Shown in pieces: positions 9,572 through 18,006 of a stretch of 64,000 nucleotides of DNA. The position numbers and the translations under genes are program-made. Under the pieces are notes generated by a model, which was not told where the DNA came from, made no database searches, and saw only the letters and a program-made list of their open reading frames with translations. Each line of letters starts with the position of its first letter. Positions within the stretch are counted from its first letter, which is position 1. This stretch comes from Paracoccus aestuarii (GTDB lineage: Bacteria; Pseudomonadota; Alphaproteobacteria; Rhodobacterales; Rhodobacteraceae): positions 62,001 to 126,000 of the forward strand of contig NZ_CP067169.1 in the NCBI RefSeq assembly GCF_028553885.1, in the 5' to 3' direction.

Positions 9572-11632
9572 ATGACCGATATTCCCCCGCCCCAGGCTGC
9601 ACCCCTTGCCCCGGCCAGCCCCGTGCGCAAGACGGCGGCCCGCGCGGCCCAGGCCGGCGTGAATGTCATCTGGATCGTGCCGATCATCGCGCTGATCGTG
9701 ACGCTGGCCATCGCTTGGAACGCCTATCGCGACCGCGGTTCGGTGATCGAGGTCGAATTCGCCGACGCCACCGGCATCACCCCCGGCGACACCACCCTGC
9801 GTTTCCGCGAGATCACCGTGGGCCGCGTCGAGACGGTGCGCTTCACCGACGACCTGGCCCGCGTGATCGTGTCGATCCGCGTCAATGGCGAGGTCGCGCA
9901 ATATATCGACGACGAGGCGTCCTTCTGGATCGTCCGCCCCCAGGTCAGCGCCCAAGGGGTGACGCGTCTGGACACGGTCCTGTCGGGCGCCTTCATCGAG
10001 GGCTATTGGGATGCCGATGTGTCGGAACCCGCCACCCGCTTCGTCGGGCTGGACCGCCCGCCGCTGATCCGGGGCGATCAGCCCGGCACCTGGGTCCAGC
10101 TGACCATGGACAGCGCCGACGGCCTGACCGAGGGCGCGCCGGTCCTGTTCCGCGGCGTCGAGGTCGGCCGGCTGGAGAACATCCGCCTGAACGAGGGCGG
10201 CGAGGAGGTCGTCGTCGACGCCTTCGTCGAATCGCCCCATGACGCGCGGCTGACATCGGCCACGGTCTTCTGGGACACGTCGGGATTCTCGCTGTCCCTG
10301 GGCGCCCAGGGGATCGCGTTCAACGTGAATTCGCTGTCATCCGTGCTGCAGGGGGGCGTGGCCTTCGACACCTTCGTCAGCGGCGGCAGCCCGGTCCAGC
10401 CGGGCCAGGAATTCGCCCTGCAGCCCGATGAGGGCAGCGCCCGCGCCGCCCGGTTCGAGGATGACGACGCATCCCTGCTGCGCGTCGGCATGCTGATCGA
10501 CGACAGCCTGCAGGGGCTGGAACAGGGCGCGGATGTCCAGTTCCAGGGCCTGCGCGTGGGCCGCGTCACCGATCTGGCCGTGAACCTGACCCAGGACGAT
10601 GCCGGCAACACTGTCCCGCGCCAGCTGGTCACCATGCTGATATCGCCGCGTCGCCTTGGCCTCGGCCAGGGATCGACAGCGGCCGATGCGCTGGCGCTGC
10701 TGACCGAGGAGGTCGCCGAGGGCCTGCGCGCCCGCGTCGCCAGCTCGGGTTTTCTGGGCACGACGCTGATCGTCGAGCTGGTCCAGATCCCCGATGCCGA
10801 ACCCGATGCGATCGACCTTGGCGGGGCCAATCCGCTGCTGCCCTCGGTCGAGGGGGACCTGGACGATTTCACCGGCAGCGCCCAGGGCCTGGTGAACCGC
10901 ATCGGCAACCTGCCCATCGAGGAGGTGCTGACCTCGGCCCGCGACATGCTGGACAGCATCACCAACCTGGCCAGCGCCCAGGACACCCGCGCCATCCCGG
11001 GCGCCCTGCGCCGCGCGATCGAGGATGGCAGCCTGGCCCTGGCCGATATCAGCGCCATCACCGGCGATCTGCGCCAAGCGGAAAGCGGCCAGACCCTGGC
11101 GCGGATGCTGGACGAGGCCTCGGCCGCCTTCACCGCCGTCTCCGAGGCCGCGGCCGATGTCCCCGAACTGGTGGAGCGCATCGATTCCGCCGCAGCCTCG
11201 ATCGAGGAATTCGGCTTTGCCGAGATCAGCGCCCAGGCCGAGGGCATCCTGGCCGATCTGCGATCCATGCTGGGCAGCGAGGATGCCGAACAGCTGCCGC
11301 GCAACCTGTCCAACACGCTGGAGGCCGCCACCGGCCTGCTGACCGACCTGCGCGACGGCAATGCCGCGGGCAGCCTGAACAACGCGCTGAATTCGGCCAG
11401 CAATGCCGCCGACCAGATCGCCGTGTCGGTCCAGCAGCTGCCGGCGCTGATCCAGCGGCTGCAGGCGACGGCGGGCCGGGCGGACACGCTGTTCGCCAGC
11501 TATGGCGACCGGTCGACCTTCAACAGCGAGCTGATCGGCGCGCTGCGCGAGCTGCGCCGCGCCACCCAATCCATCGGATCGGTCGCCCGGCTGATCGAAC
11601 GCAACCCCCGCGCCTTCATTCTGGGACGATAA
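9572..11632 (+). CDS. pqiB: PqiB-like MCE (MlaD) domain protein
   Basis: 686 residues. One transmembrane helix (VNVIWIVPIIALIVTLAIAW, about 30-49) anchors it to the inner membrane; three MCE/MlaD domains follow (about 55-140, 165-250 and 295-400), then a long Ala/Glu-rich helical region to the C-terminus (about 420-670). MCE proteins of this type form stacked hexameric rings with a C-terminal helical needle that bridges the periplasm for lipid transfer. It lies between pqiA halves and the pqiC lipoprotein with 3-35 bp spacings, forming one operon. Confidence 0.92.
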   Translation: MTDIPPPQAAPLAPASPVRKTAARAAQAGVNVIWIVPIIALIVTLAIAWNAYRDRGSVIEVEFADATGITPGDTTLRFREITVGRVETVRFTDDLARVIVSIRVNGEVAQYIDDEASFWIVRPQVSAQGVTRLDTVLSGAFIEGYWDADVSEPATRFVGLDRPPLIRGDQPGTWVQLTMDSADGLTEGAPVLFRGVEVGRLENIRLNEGGEEVVVDAFVESPHDARLTSATVFWDTSGFSLSLGAQGIAFNVNSLSSVLQGGVAFDTFVSGGSPVQPGQEFALQPDEGSARAARFEDDDASLLRVGMLIDDSLQGLEQGADVQFQGLRVGRVTDLAVNLTQDDAGNTVPRQLVTMLISPRRLGLGQGSTAADALALLTEEVAEGLRARVASSGFLGTTLIVELVQIPDAEPDAIDLGGANPLLPSVEGDLDDFTGSAQGLVNRIGNLPIEEVLTSARDMLDSITNLASAQDTRAIPGALRRAIEDGSLALADISAITGDLRQAESGQTLARMLDEASAAFTAVSEAAADVPELVERIDSAAASIEEFGFAEISAQAEGILADLRSMLGSEDAEQLPRNLSNTLEAATGLLTDLRDGNAAGSLNNALNSASNAADQIAVSVQQLPALIQRLQATAGRADTLFASYGDRSTFNSELIGALRELRRATQSIGSVARLIERNPRAFILGR

Positions 11633-11635
11633 GCC

Positions 11636-12271
11636 ATGACCCTGCCCGCCCTTCCCGCCCTGATCTCGCTGGCCCTGCTGGCCGCCTGTTCGAACCCCGA
11701 ACGCACCGGCCGCTTTCTGCTGGACCCGCCCGTGGCCGGGATCCAGGTGCCCAACCGCATCGGCACGGCCGAGCTGAAGGACGTGTCCCTGCCCGAATAC
11801 GCCTCGGATCAGGAGGTCGCGTTCCAGACCGCGGATGGCGCGGTGCGATCGAACCCGGACAACCTGTGGGCCGACAGCCCGTCGCGGGCCTTTACCGTGG
11901 CACTGGCCCGCGCGATCAGCGACGTGTCCGGCGCGACGGTCATCGGCGAGCCCTGGCCCCTGGCCCAGCCCCCCGCGCGGCGGATCGAGGTGCGGGTCGA
12001 ACGCGCCCTGGCCCAGGCCGACGGCGCCTATCGCCTGTCGGGGCGGTATTTCGTGGCCGATGACGGGCTGACGGGGGGCGGTGCCAACCATGCGCGCAGC
12101 TTCGACATCCGGGTGCCGATGGGCGCGCAGAACCCCGCCACCACGGCGGCGGCGGCCAGCCAGGCGGTGGCGATCCTGGCCCAGCAGATCGCGACCCTGT
12201 CCGGGCCGGGCAGTACCATCGCGACGACGCGCCCCGCGACCGACAGCTTCGATCTGCCGCCGCTGTTCTGA
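11636..12271 (+). CDS. pqiC: PqiC-like outer-membrane lipoprotein (ABC-transport auxiliary family)
   Basis: 211 residues. A lipobox (SLALLAAC, Cys ~19) ends the signal peptide. The rest matches the ABC_trans_aux fold: it has the YASDQEVAFQT/ADSPSRAFTVALARAI region and a long C-terminal helix that ends near LAQQIATL. PqiC docks the PqiB needle at the outer membrane. The start codon is 3 bp after pqiB. Confidence 0.87.
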   Translation: MTLPALPALISLALLAACSNPERTGRFLLDPPVAGIQVPNRIGTAELKDVSLPEYASDQEVAFQTADGAVRSNPDNLWADSPSRAFTVALARAISDVSGATVIGEPWPLAQPPARRIEVRVERALAQADGAYRLSGRYFVADDGLTGGGANHARSFDIRVPMGAQNPATTAAAASQAVAILAQQIATLSGPGSTIATTRPATDSFDLPPLF

Positions 12272-12280
12272 ACAGCGGCA

Positions 12281-12312
12281 GGCCGGCGGGGGTCACGGAC
12301 CCTCCGCCGGCC
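12281..12312 (+). terminator. Hairpin after the pqi operon
   Basis: A near-perfect stem, GGCCGGCGG-GGGTC with its complement GACCCTCCGCCGGCC, around a 3-base loop, 10 bp after the pqiC stop. No T-run follows, so termination strength is uncertain. A smaller repeat (GCCGCTGTT/AACAGCGGC) lies across the pqiC stop codon itself. Confidence 0.55.
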
Positions 12313-12389
12313 CCATCCGCCGGGCAGGAACAAGGCGGGGGAGACACTGGTGAAACACCCTGCACTGCGGATGTGGCTTCGCGGCGGCG

Positions 12390-12725
12390 TCAGGGACGCT
12401 GCGGCAGTCCTTCGGCGCGGCCCAGCACGCGGGTGATGACGGGCAGCACGAAATGGTCAAAGCAGATCCGGTCGGGATCGAAGGCACCGGGCTTGCCGAT
12501 GCCGCCGCAATCTTCGCAATCGGGGATCATGCCCCAGCAGTTGGGGCAGGCGCCCAGGGCGCAGGCCAGCATCTCGGCATGGTCGATCAGCAGGGCGTTT
12601 TCACGCTCCAGCCGGCGCAAGGCTGCGGGATCCGGGCGGCGCGGCGGCGGCACCGGGTCGGCCCCCAGCATCCGCAGCGCGGCCAGCATGTCCTGAAATT
12701 CGGTGGCGGCCTTGTCCTTCATCAT
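12390..12725 (-). CDS. Hypothetical Cys-rich small protein
   Basis: 111 residues, start ATG-ATG with AAGGGGG 6 bp upstream. I do not recognise the family. Residues ~20-55 are a charged helix; residues ~60-82 hold a cysteine cluster, CPNCWG-MIPDCEDCGG, with CxxC spacing like half of a DnaJ-type zinc finger, followed by a hydrophobic end (FDHFVLPVITRVLG). A zinc-binding, cytoplasmic role is likely. It stands alone between convergent pqiC and the subtilase fragments. Confidence 0.65.
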   Translation of the reverse strand: MMKDKAATEFQDMLAALRMLGADPVPPPRRPDPAALRRLERENALLIDHAEMLACALGACPNCWGMIPDCEDCGGIGKPGAFDPDRICFDHFVLPVITRVLGRAEGLPQRP

Positions 12726-12808
12726 CGCATCCCCCTTGGTGACGGGCGCCTGCGCCCTGTGGCATGACCTGATTCGCATCACCGCGTGAAAGCGGCGTGA
12801 AAGCGCCG

Positions 12809-14591
12809 TCAGCCGCGCTGCGGCGGTGCGGGTAGGACGGGGCAGGGACCCGGCCCGGCCAGCGCCGCCACCGCCTGCCGGTCGGCGGGCCGGGCGCCCC
12901 GTGCCAGTTGGCCCGCCAGCCAGCGGCTGGCCCAGGGCGCGGCCATGGAACTGCCCGACATGATCGCGAAGCCCCCGCTGGCGCGCCCGCGCACGATCAT
13001 GCCGGGATGGCAGGACGACCGGTCCACCGGCACCAGCACGTCGCCCCCCAGATCCGCCCCGATCAGCGAGGCATAGGGCATCGGCCCGCCGCCCCGCCGC
13101 GCCACCGCCCCGGCCCGCAGCACGCGGCGGCCCGTGGCATAGGCATTGACCGTGTCGCCCCGCTGGACCCGGGTCGGCCCGCCCGGCGGGTCGCGCAGGA
13201 TCGGCCAGCCGCGATCGTCCTGGTCGCGATAGCACCCGTCATCCAGCCAGCTCTGCCGGGCCTCGCGCGGATAGCCGCGCAGCACCTCGTCGCGCTGGAC
13301 CGACAGCGCCCAGCAGGGGCCGGGCGGCCCGTCCAGCGCGATGCGCCAGCGGCCGGGCGGGGCCCAATCGCCGCCCGCCGGGCCGGGCTGGGTGGGGGCG
13401 GCGATCAGGGTCACGCAGTCGCCCCCGTCATGGCGCTGCCAGACGGCCTGGGCCAGGCGGCGGCCGTGATCGTCGATCAGCAGGCAGGACTGGCCCGGCC
13501 GGTCGAACCGCGTGGGGCAGTCCGGCCCGCCCGGCGGGGTCAGGATCAGGCAGGGGGGCGGGATGCGGGCGGGCCCCAAGCCTCGATGACGGTGGGGGTC
13601 GTGTCGCAGGGCGGCATCTGCCAGCCCAGGTGACCGCCCGGGGCCAGGCTTGCGCGCATCCGCGCCGCCCGGTGATTGCCCGTGGGCAGGACGATATGGA
13701 CCGGCCCCAGATCCGCCGCCTTGCGGTCGCAGATCGCATCCATCAGCCGCTCGATCCGGGTCGATCCGTCGCGCGGCCCCGCCGTCAGCCCCAGGCTGAG
13801 ATTGATGACCAAGGGCAGGCGCACGCTGCCCGGCGGCAGGCCATGCACCGCCGCGATCCGGCGATTCAGCATCCGCGCGCGGGTGACGACGAATCCCAAG
13901 GCGGCGGTGATCGCGGGTTCGGCAGAGGTGCCCGCGCTGTCGGCGATGACGGCGGCGGCCAAGGCCACGCCGATCAGCGGGTGGCGCCGCGCATCCGGGT
14001 CGCCCGGGTCCATGCCCGCCGCCAGCAGGGTGACCGCCGCCCCATGCCCCCGGCCAGCCCCGCCCCCTGGCTGTTCGGGCGGTCCATCCGTACCAGCCCC
14101 GCCTGACGGTAGATCTGCGATCATCAGGCCAGCGCCCCGGCCTCCAGCCGGGCCAGCCAGGCGCTGGCCGCCACGCCATCCAGCTGCGCACCGCAGGGCA
14201 GGTCGGGCGGCGCCGACCAGGCCGCGTCCTGAACCCAGAGCGCCGCCAGCCGCGACAGCCCGTCGGGCAGGCGCAGCCGCTGATGGGCAAAGGGGATCGC
14301 GTCGTCGATCACCGCCAGGATGCAGCCGTCCCGCGGGTCGGGCAGGGCGGCATCGGGCATCAGCGCCGCCTGCGGCGGCGCGGCCCAAGGGCAGGGGCGG
14401 ATCGCATCGCCCGCGACCGCGCAGATGGGCCCGGGCGCGGTCAGCGCGGGCGGGTCGGCGAAGAGGCTGTTTGCCAGGTCCTGCGGATCGGGGGCCGGGG
14501 GCGGCAGGGGCAGGCCGTGGCGCAGGCTCCAGGCCCCGATCAGGGGCGGCACCCCGTCCGGCACGGGGGTCGGGGGCGCGAATCCGGTCAT
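12809..14591 (-). pseudogene. Subtilisin-like S8 serine peptidase, broken by frameshifts/stops
   Basis: The catalytic triad is spread over three frames. The first frame (14591-14124) holds the Asp region (CILAVIDDAIPFAH). The second (about 14125-13546) holds the His region (GRGHGAAVTLLAAG) and the oxyanion Asn region (VLPTGNH). The third (to 12809) holds the Ser region (MSGSSMAAPWASRWLAGQL). Tandem TGA-TGA stops end the first frame at 14126-14121, yet that frame still reads protein-like beyond (QIYRQAGLVRMDRP). Shifts map to G/C runs at about 14058-14067 and 13553-13558; adding one base to each gives a length divisible by three (595 codons). The start overlaps the PAP2 stop (ATGA). No signal peptide is obvious. 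Confidence 0.8.
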
Positions 14592-15595
14592 CGGAGGGCC
14601 GCCTCGCGCTCCTCCCGCGCGCGGCCCAGCAGATCGGACCAGAGCGGGGCCTGGGGCGGGGTGAACGGGTCGCCGCGGCTGGCCGCCAGGTCGCCCCAGC
14701 CCATCAGCACCTCTAGCGTGCCGGGGTGGAAATCGCGCGGCCGGGTGCCGTCCATCCATTTTTCGCCGTCGAAGCCGGCCCCCTGCAGGCTGGCCCCCTG
14801 CTGGCCCCGCGCCCAGAGCCATTCCGCGATCTGCAGGCCCAGGACCGCGCCCGCCGCGCTGTCCACCGGGTAATGCACGCCAGCCACGGTGCGGTTCACC
14901 GCGATCCGCGCGGCCAGCAGGAACAGCGGGTCGCGCGCCCGGAACGGGGCCGCAGGATTGATCAGCCGCGTCAGCAGCGCCGCCAGGCAAAAGGCCTGGG
15001 TCGCATGGCCACTGGGATAGGCGGGATGGCCGGGGCTGGCGATCATCGGCTGGATGCCGGGCGACAGCTCGGCCGGGCGGGGGCAGGCCAGGGCCAGCTT
15101 CAGGCGCATTATCAGCGGCGTCGCGACCTCCAGCGCGCAGGCCAGGGCCTCCAGGGTGGCGGCGTCTCGGGCGGGCTCCAGCGGGTGGATGGCGGCGAAG
15201 AAGGGGATCAGCGGGCCGCGCTGGACCTCGATCTCGGCCAAGCGGTCGGCGCGCAGTTCGGCGTAATGGCCGACCATTTCGACCGCGTCCGACAACGCCT
15301 GCGCCTCGGGCGCCGTGATCGTGACCAAGGGCCCGCCTTGGCAGGCCAGTTCGGCCTGGCCGGCGGATGCGGTGACGGTCAGGCCCTCGGTCAGCTCCTG
15401 CCGCAGGACGGGCAGGCGCAGCTCGGCGGGCAGGCGGGCGATGCCGGGGGCGGGCTGGGTCGGCGGGGCGGTGGCGGTCAGGACCTCGGTCCCCACGATC
15501 GCCTCGCGGCTGCGGATCAGCGCCACCGCCAGCAGCGTGGCGGAGGGATCGTCGTGATCGTCGGATTTCGCATGCTTCGCGTGATAGAGCGACAT
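14588..15595 (-). CDS. PAP2-superfamily protein, vanadium haloperoxidase/acid phosphatase type
   Basis: 335 residues from ATG 15595. The full phosphate/vanadate-binding signature is present: K166-x6-R173-P, P-S-G-H at 194-197, and N-R235-TVAG-V-H241-YPVD. This is the active site shared by class-A acid phosphatases and vanadium haloperoxidases. There are no membrane helices and no signal peptide, and an N-terminal ~150-residue extension, so it resembles soluble bacterial haloperoxidase-like members rather than membrane PAP2 lipid phosphatases. The stop overlaps the subtilase start by 4 bp, and it is divergent from the BTAD-like regulator. Peroxidase versus phosphatase activity cannot be decided from sequence. 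Confidence 0.82.
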   Translation of the reverse strand: MSLYHAKHAKSDDHDDPSATLLAVALIRSREAIVGTEVLTATAPPTQPAPGIARLPAELRLPVLRQELTEGLTVTASAGQAELACQGGPLVTITAPEAQALSDAVEMVGHYAELRADRLAEIEVQRGPLIPFFAAIHPLEPARDAATLEALACALEVATPLIMRLKLALACPRPAELSPGIQPMIASPGHPAYPSGHATQAFCLAALLTRLINPAAPFRARDPLFLLAARIAVNRTVAGVHYPVDSAAGAVLGLQIAEWLWARGQQGASLQGAGFDGEKWMDGTRPRDFHPGTLEVLMGWGDLAASRGDPFTPPQAPLWSDLLGRAREEREAALR

Positions 15596-15637
15596 GGGGC
15601 CCACCGGGAAAAAGATGCAACGGGAACAGGAATCCAT

Positions 15638-15653
15638 GTTAACACACGTTAAC
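15638..15653. promoter_or_regulatory. GTTAAC-N4-GTTAAC dyad, candidate operator
   Basis: Two palindromic GTTAAC boxes separated by ACAC lie in the gap between the divergent PAP2 and regulator genes; extended one base further (ATGTTAAC/GTTAACGT) the symmetry holds in seven of eight positions. It is an AT-rich island in GC-rich DNA, 43 bp from the PAP2 start and 40 bp from the preferred regulator start, so autoregulation and control of the PAP2-subtilase pair is a reasonable guess. Confidence 0.5.
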
Positions 15654-15692
15654 GTGATGTCGCATGACTTTTCCCCGGATGGGACGGAACAC

Positions 15693-17222
15693 ATGGCACC
15701 GCTGACCCTGCACCTGATCGGACCGGTTGCAGTCGCAGGCCCCAAGGGCGCCCGGCTGACCCCGCGGGGGATGCGGGCGCGGGGGGCGCTGGCGGTCCTG
15801 GGCACCGCACGGGGGATGCGCATGGCGCGGGGGCGGCTGCAGGACCTGCTGTTCAGCGACCGCGACCCGGTTCAGGGCAATGCCAGCCTGCGCCAGCTGC
15901 TGCGCGAGATCCGGCTGGCCTTGGGCACCCATCGCGAGGCGCTGATCTCGGGCCCGGGATGGGTGGGGCTGGACCCGGACCTGATCGCCGTCGATCTGGA
16001 CGGCGCGGTGGGGCCGGACGGCCAGAGGCCCGATTTCGCCGCCGATCTGGACATCCCCGACCCGGAATTCGAGGATTGGCTGCGCGATGCCCGCCTGGCC
16101 GCCGAGGCGCGCCAGCCCGAACCCGACGATGCCCTGCCCGACCTGTGGCTGGCCGATCCGGTGCCGGGCGGCGATCAGGCGGCGCTGATGGCGCGGATGA
16201 TCCTGGCCGAGGCCGCGGGCCGGGCCGCCGACCTGATGCCCGTCACCGTATGGGAGACGACCCAGCCCCCCGCCCGCGCGTCGATCCGCATCGGCGCGAT
16301 GGCCCGGATCGACGCGCAGACGCTGTCAGTGGTGGTGACGCTGACCCATGCGCGCAGCGCGCGGGTCCTGGCCACGCAGCGCCTGGCATCGCCGCTGGAC
16401 CAGATGGGCGCTCGGATGGACCAGATGGTCGGGCGCTGCTGCCTGGCGATGGTGCAGGCGCTGGATCAGGGGCGGGGCCTGGCGGGGGGCATGCTGTCCT
16501 TGGCCGATGTGTTCAGCTTCACCCCCGACCGGCTGGCGCGGGCCGACCGGATGCTGCGGCGGTTGGACGACCGGATCGCGCCCGCGGTCAGCCTGTCGCT
16601 GCGCGCCTGGATCCGCACCACCCATGCCTATGAGCGCCTGACCCCCGACCCGGCCGAGGCCATCGCCGAGGCCGCCGACCTGTCGGCCCGCGCGCGCCGG
16701 GCCGCGCCCTTTCACGCCACCGCCTTGGCGGTCCATTCGGTGATCGAGGCCTGGTTGGACCACGACGCCGCGGCGCTCGGCCTGGCGCAGCAGGCGGTGC
16801 TGGTCGATCCGGCCAATCCCATGGCGCGGCTGGCATGGTCGCGGGCGCTGGCCGGGGTGGGGCGGATGGCGGAATCCGCGGCCGAGGCGCAGATGGGCCT
16901 GGCCCAGCCCTTGTCCGGGCTGAACCCCGCCAATTGGCATCTGGGGATCGGGGTGGCGATGATGCGGGCGGGCGATCTGGATGCCGCGACCCGGCATCTG
17001 GACGCGGTCCACCGGCTGGCCCCCGACAACCGGCCCGCGCTGCGGTTCCTGGCCGCGCTGCGCTTTGCGCGCCGGGACGAGGAAGGGGCGTTGCGCGCCC
17101 TGATGGCCCTGCGCCGGCTGGAGCCGGACTTCACCTTGGACCTGATGGGCAGCGAGGGCTATCCCGTGGACAGCCTGCGCAGGCTGGGCCTGCTGCAGGT
17201 GGCGCGGTCGCGGCTGATCTGA
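15693..17222 (+). CDS. BTAD/SARP-like winged-helix transcriptional regulator with TPR-like C-terminus
   Basis: 509 residues from ATG 15693 (other in-frame ATGs at 15657, 15636, 15615 and 15594 would overlap the dyad). Residues ~1-100 look like the OmpR-type winged helix of SARP/BTAD regulators (LHLIGPVAV..., RARGALAVLGTARG..., ASLRQLLREIRLAL). A middle region (~150-290) resembles the adenylate-cyclase-associated periplasmic-like domain of such regulators, and the last ~200 residues are helical TPR-type repeats (DPANPMARLAWSRALAGVGR). There is no NB-ARC domain. It is divergent from PAP2-subtilase and probably controls it. What it senses is unknown. Confidence 0.72.
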   Translation: MAPLTLHLIGPVAVAGPKGARLTPRGMRARGALAVLGTARGMRMARGRLQDLLFSDRDPVQGNASLRQLLREIRLALGTHREALISGPGWVGLDPDLIAVDLDGAVGPDGQRPDFAADLDIPDPEFEDWLRDARLAAEARQPEPDDALPDLWLADPVPGGDQAALMARMILAEAAGRAADLMPVTVWETTQPPARASIRIGAMARIDAQTLSVVVTLTHARSARVLATQRLASPLDQMGARMDQMVGRCCLAMVQALDQGRGLAGGMLSLADVFSFTPDRLARADRMLRRLDDRIAPAVSLSLRAWIRTTHAYERLTPDPAEAIAEAADLSARARRAAPFHATALAVHSVIEAWLDHDAAALGLAQQAVLVDPANPMARLAWSRALAGVGRMAESAAEAQMGLAQPLSGLNPANWHLGIGVAMMRAGDLDAATRHLDAVHRLAPDNRPALRFLAALRFARRDEEGALRALMALRRLEPDFTLDLMGSEGYPVDSLRRLGLLQVARSRLI

Positions 17223-17227
17223 TGCGC

Positions 17228-18004
17228 TCAGACCAGCGCGTCCAGCAGCGCGCCATGCAGCCGCGGCCCCGCGACGATCAGCCCGTCGACCTGCGCGCGG
17301 TCGCTGTTGAACCGCATCGCCTGGCCGCGCCGGTCGGTGACCCGCGCGCCCGCGCGTTCCGCGATCAGGCTGCCCGCGGCGATGTCCCATTCCCAAGCGG
17401 CGCGCAGGGACAGGGCGGCGTCGAACCGCCCCTCGGCCGCCAGGCACAGCCGCCAAGCCAGCGATGACCGGAATTCGCGCCGAAAGGGGGGCACCGCGCC
17501 GCGCCAATGGCCCGGATCCGCCACCGCGCGATAGGTCAGCACCCGCGCCCCCGCGATCCCCGCATCCGACGGCCGGATCGGCTGTCCGTTCAGCGTCGCG
17601 GGGCCGTCGGCATGGGCGGCATAGGTCAGGCCGGGCACCGGCAGATGCACCACGGCGGCGATGATGCGGTCGCCTTGGGCCACCGCCAGGGAATGCGAGA
17701 ACCCCTCCTGCCCGTCGATGAAGGCGCGGGTGCCGTCGATCGGGTCGATGATGAAGCAGCGGCGCGCATCCTGGCGGGCGGGGTCGGCCTCGCTTTCCTC
17801 GGACAGCCAGCCATAGCCGGGACGGGCGGCCATCAGCCGTGCCTGCAGGGCGTCGTTGACGGCCAAGTCGGCCTCGGTCACGGGGCCGGCATCGCCGCCC
17901 TTGTCCCAGCTGCGCGGGTCGCGGCGCCAGAAGCCCATGGCGATCCGGCCCGCATCCTCGGCCGCTTGGGCCAGCAGGGACAGATCCGCCTCGGGCCCCT
18001 CCAC
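17228..18004 (-). CDS. Inositol monophosphatase-family phosphatase, CysQ-like
   Basis: 258 residues. The metal-binding signature of the family is present: EESEAD near residue 70, then IDPIDGTRAFI (DPxDGT), and WEWDIAAGSLIAERAG near the C-terminus. It hydrolyses either inositol phosphate or 3'-phosphoadenosine 5'-phosphate; the Rhodobacteraceae genes coupled to pmbA/tldD are usually called CysQ or IMPase. The GTG at 18004 is chosen because it starts just inside the end of the upstream pmbA-like gene; a longer frame reads only out-of-frame pmbA sequence. Confidence 0.87.
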   Translation of the reverse strand: MEGPEADLSLLAQAAEDAGRIAMGFWRRDPRSWDKGGDAGPVTEADLAVNDALQARLMAARPGYGWLSEESEADPARQDARRCFIIDPIDGTRAFIDGQEGFSHSLAVAQGDRIIAAVVHLPVPGLTYAAHADGPATLNGQPIRPSDAGIAGARVLTYRAVADPGHWRGAVPPFRREFRSSLAWRLCLAAEGRFDAALSLRAAWEWDIAAGSLIAERAGARVTDRRGQAMRFNSDRAQVDGLIVAGPRLHGALLDALV

Positions 18005-18006
18005 GC

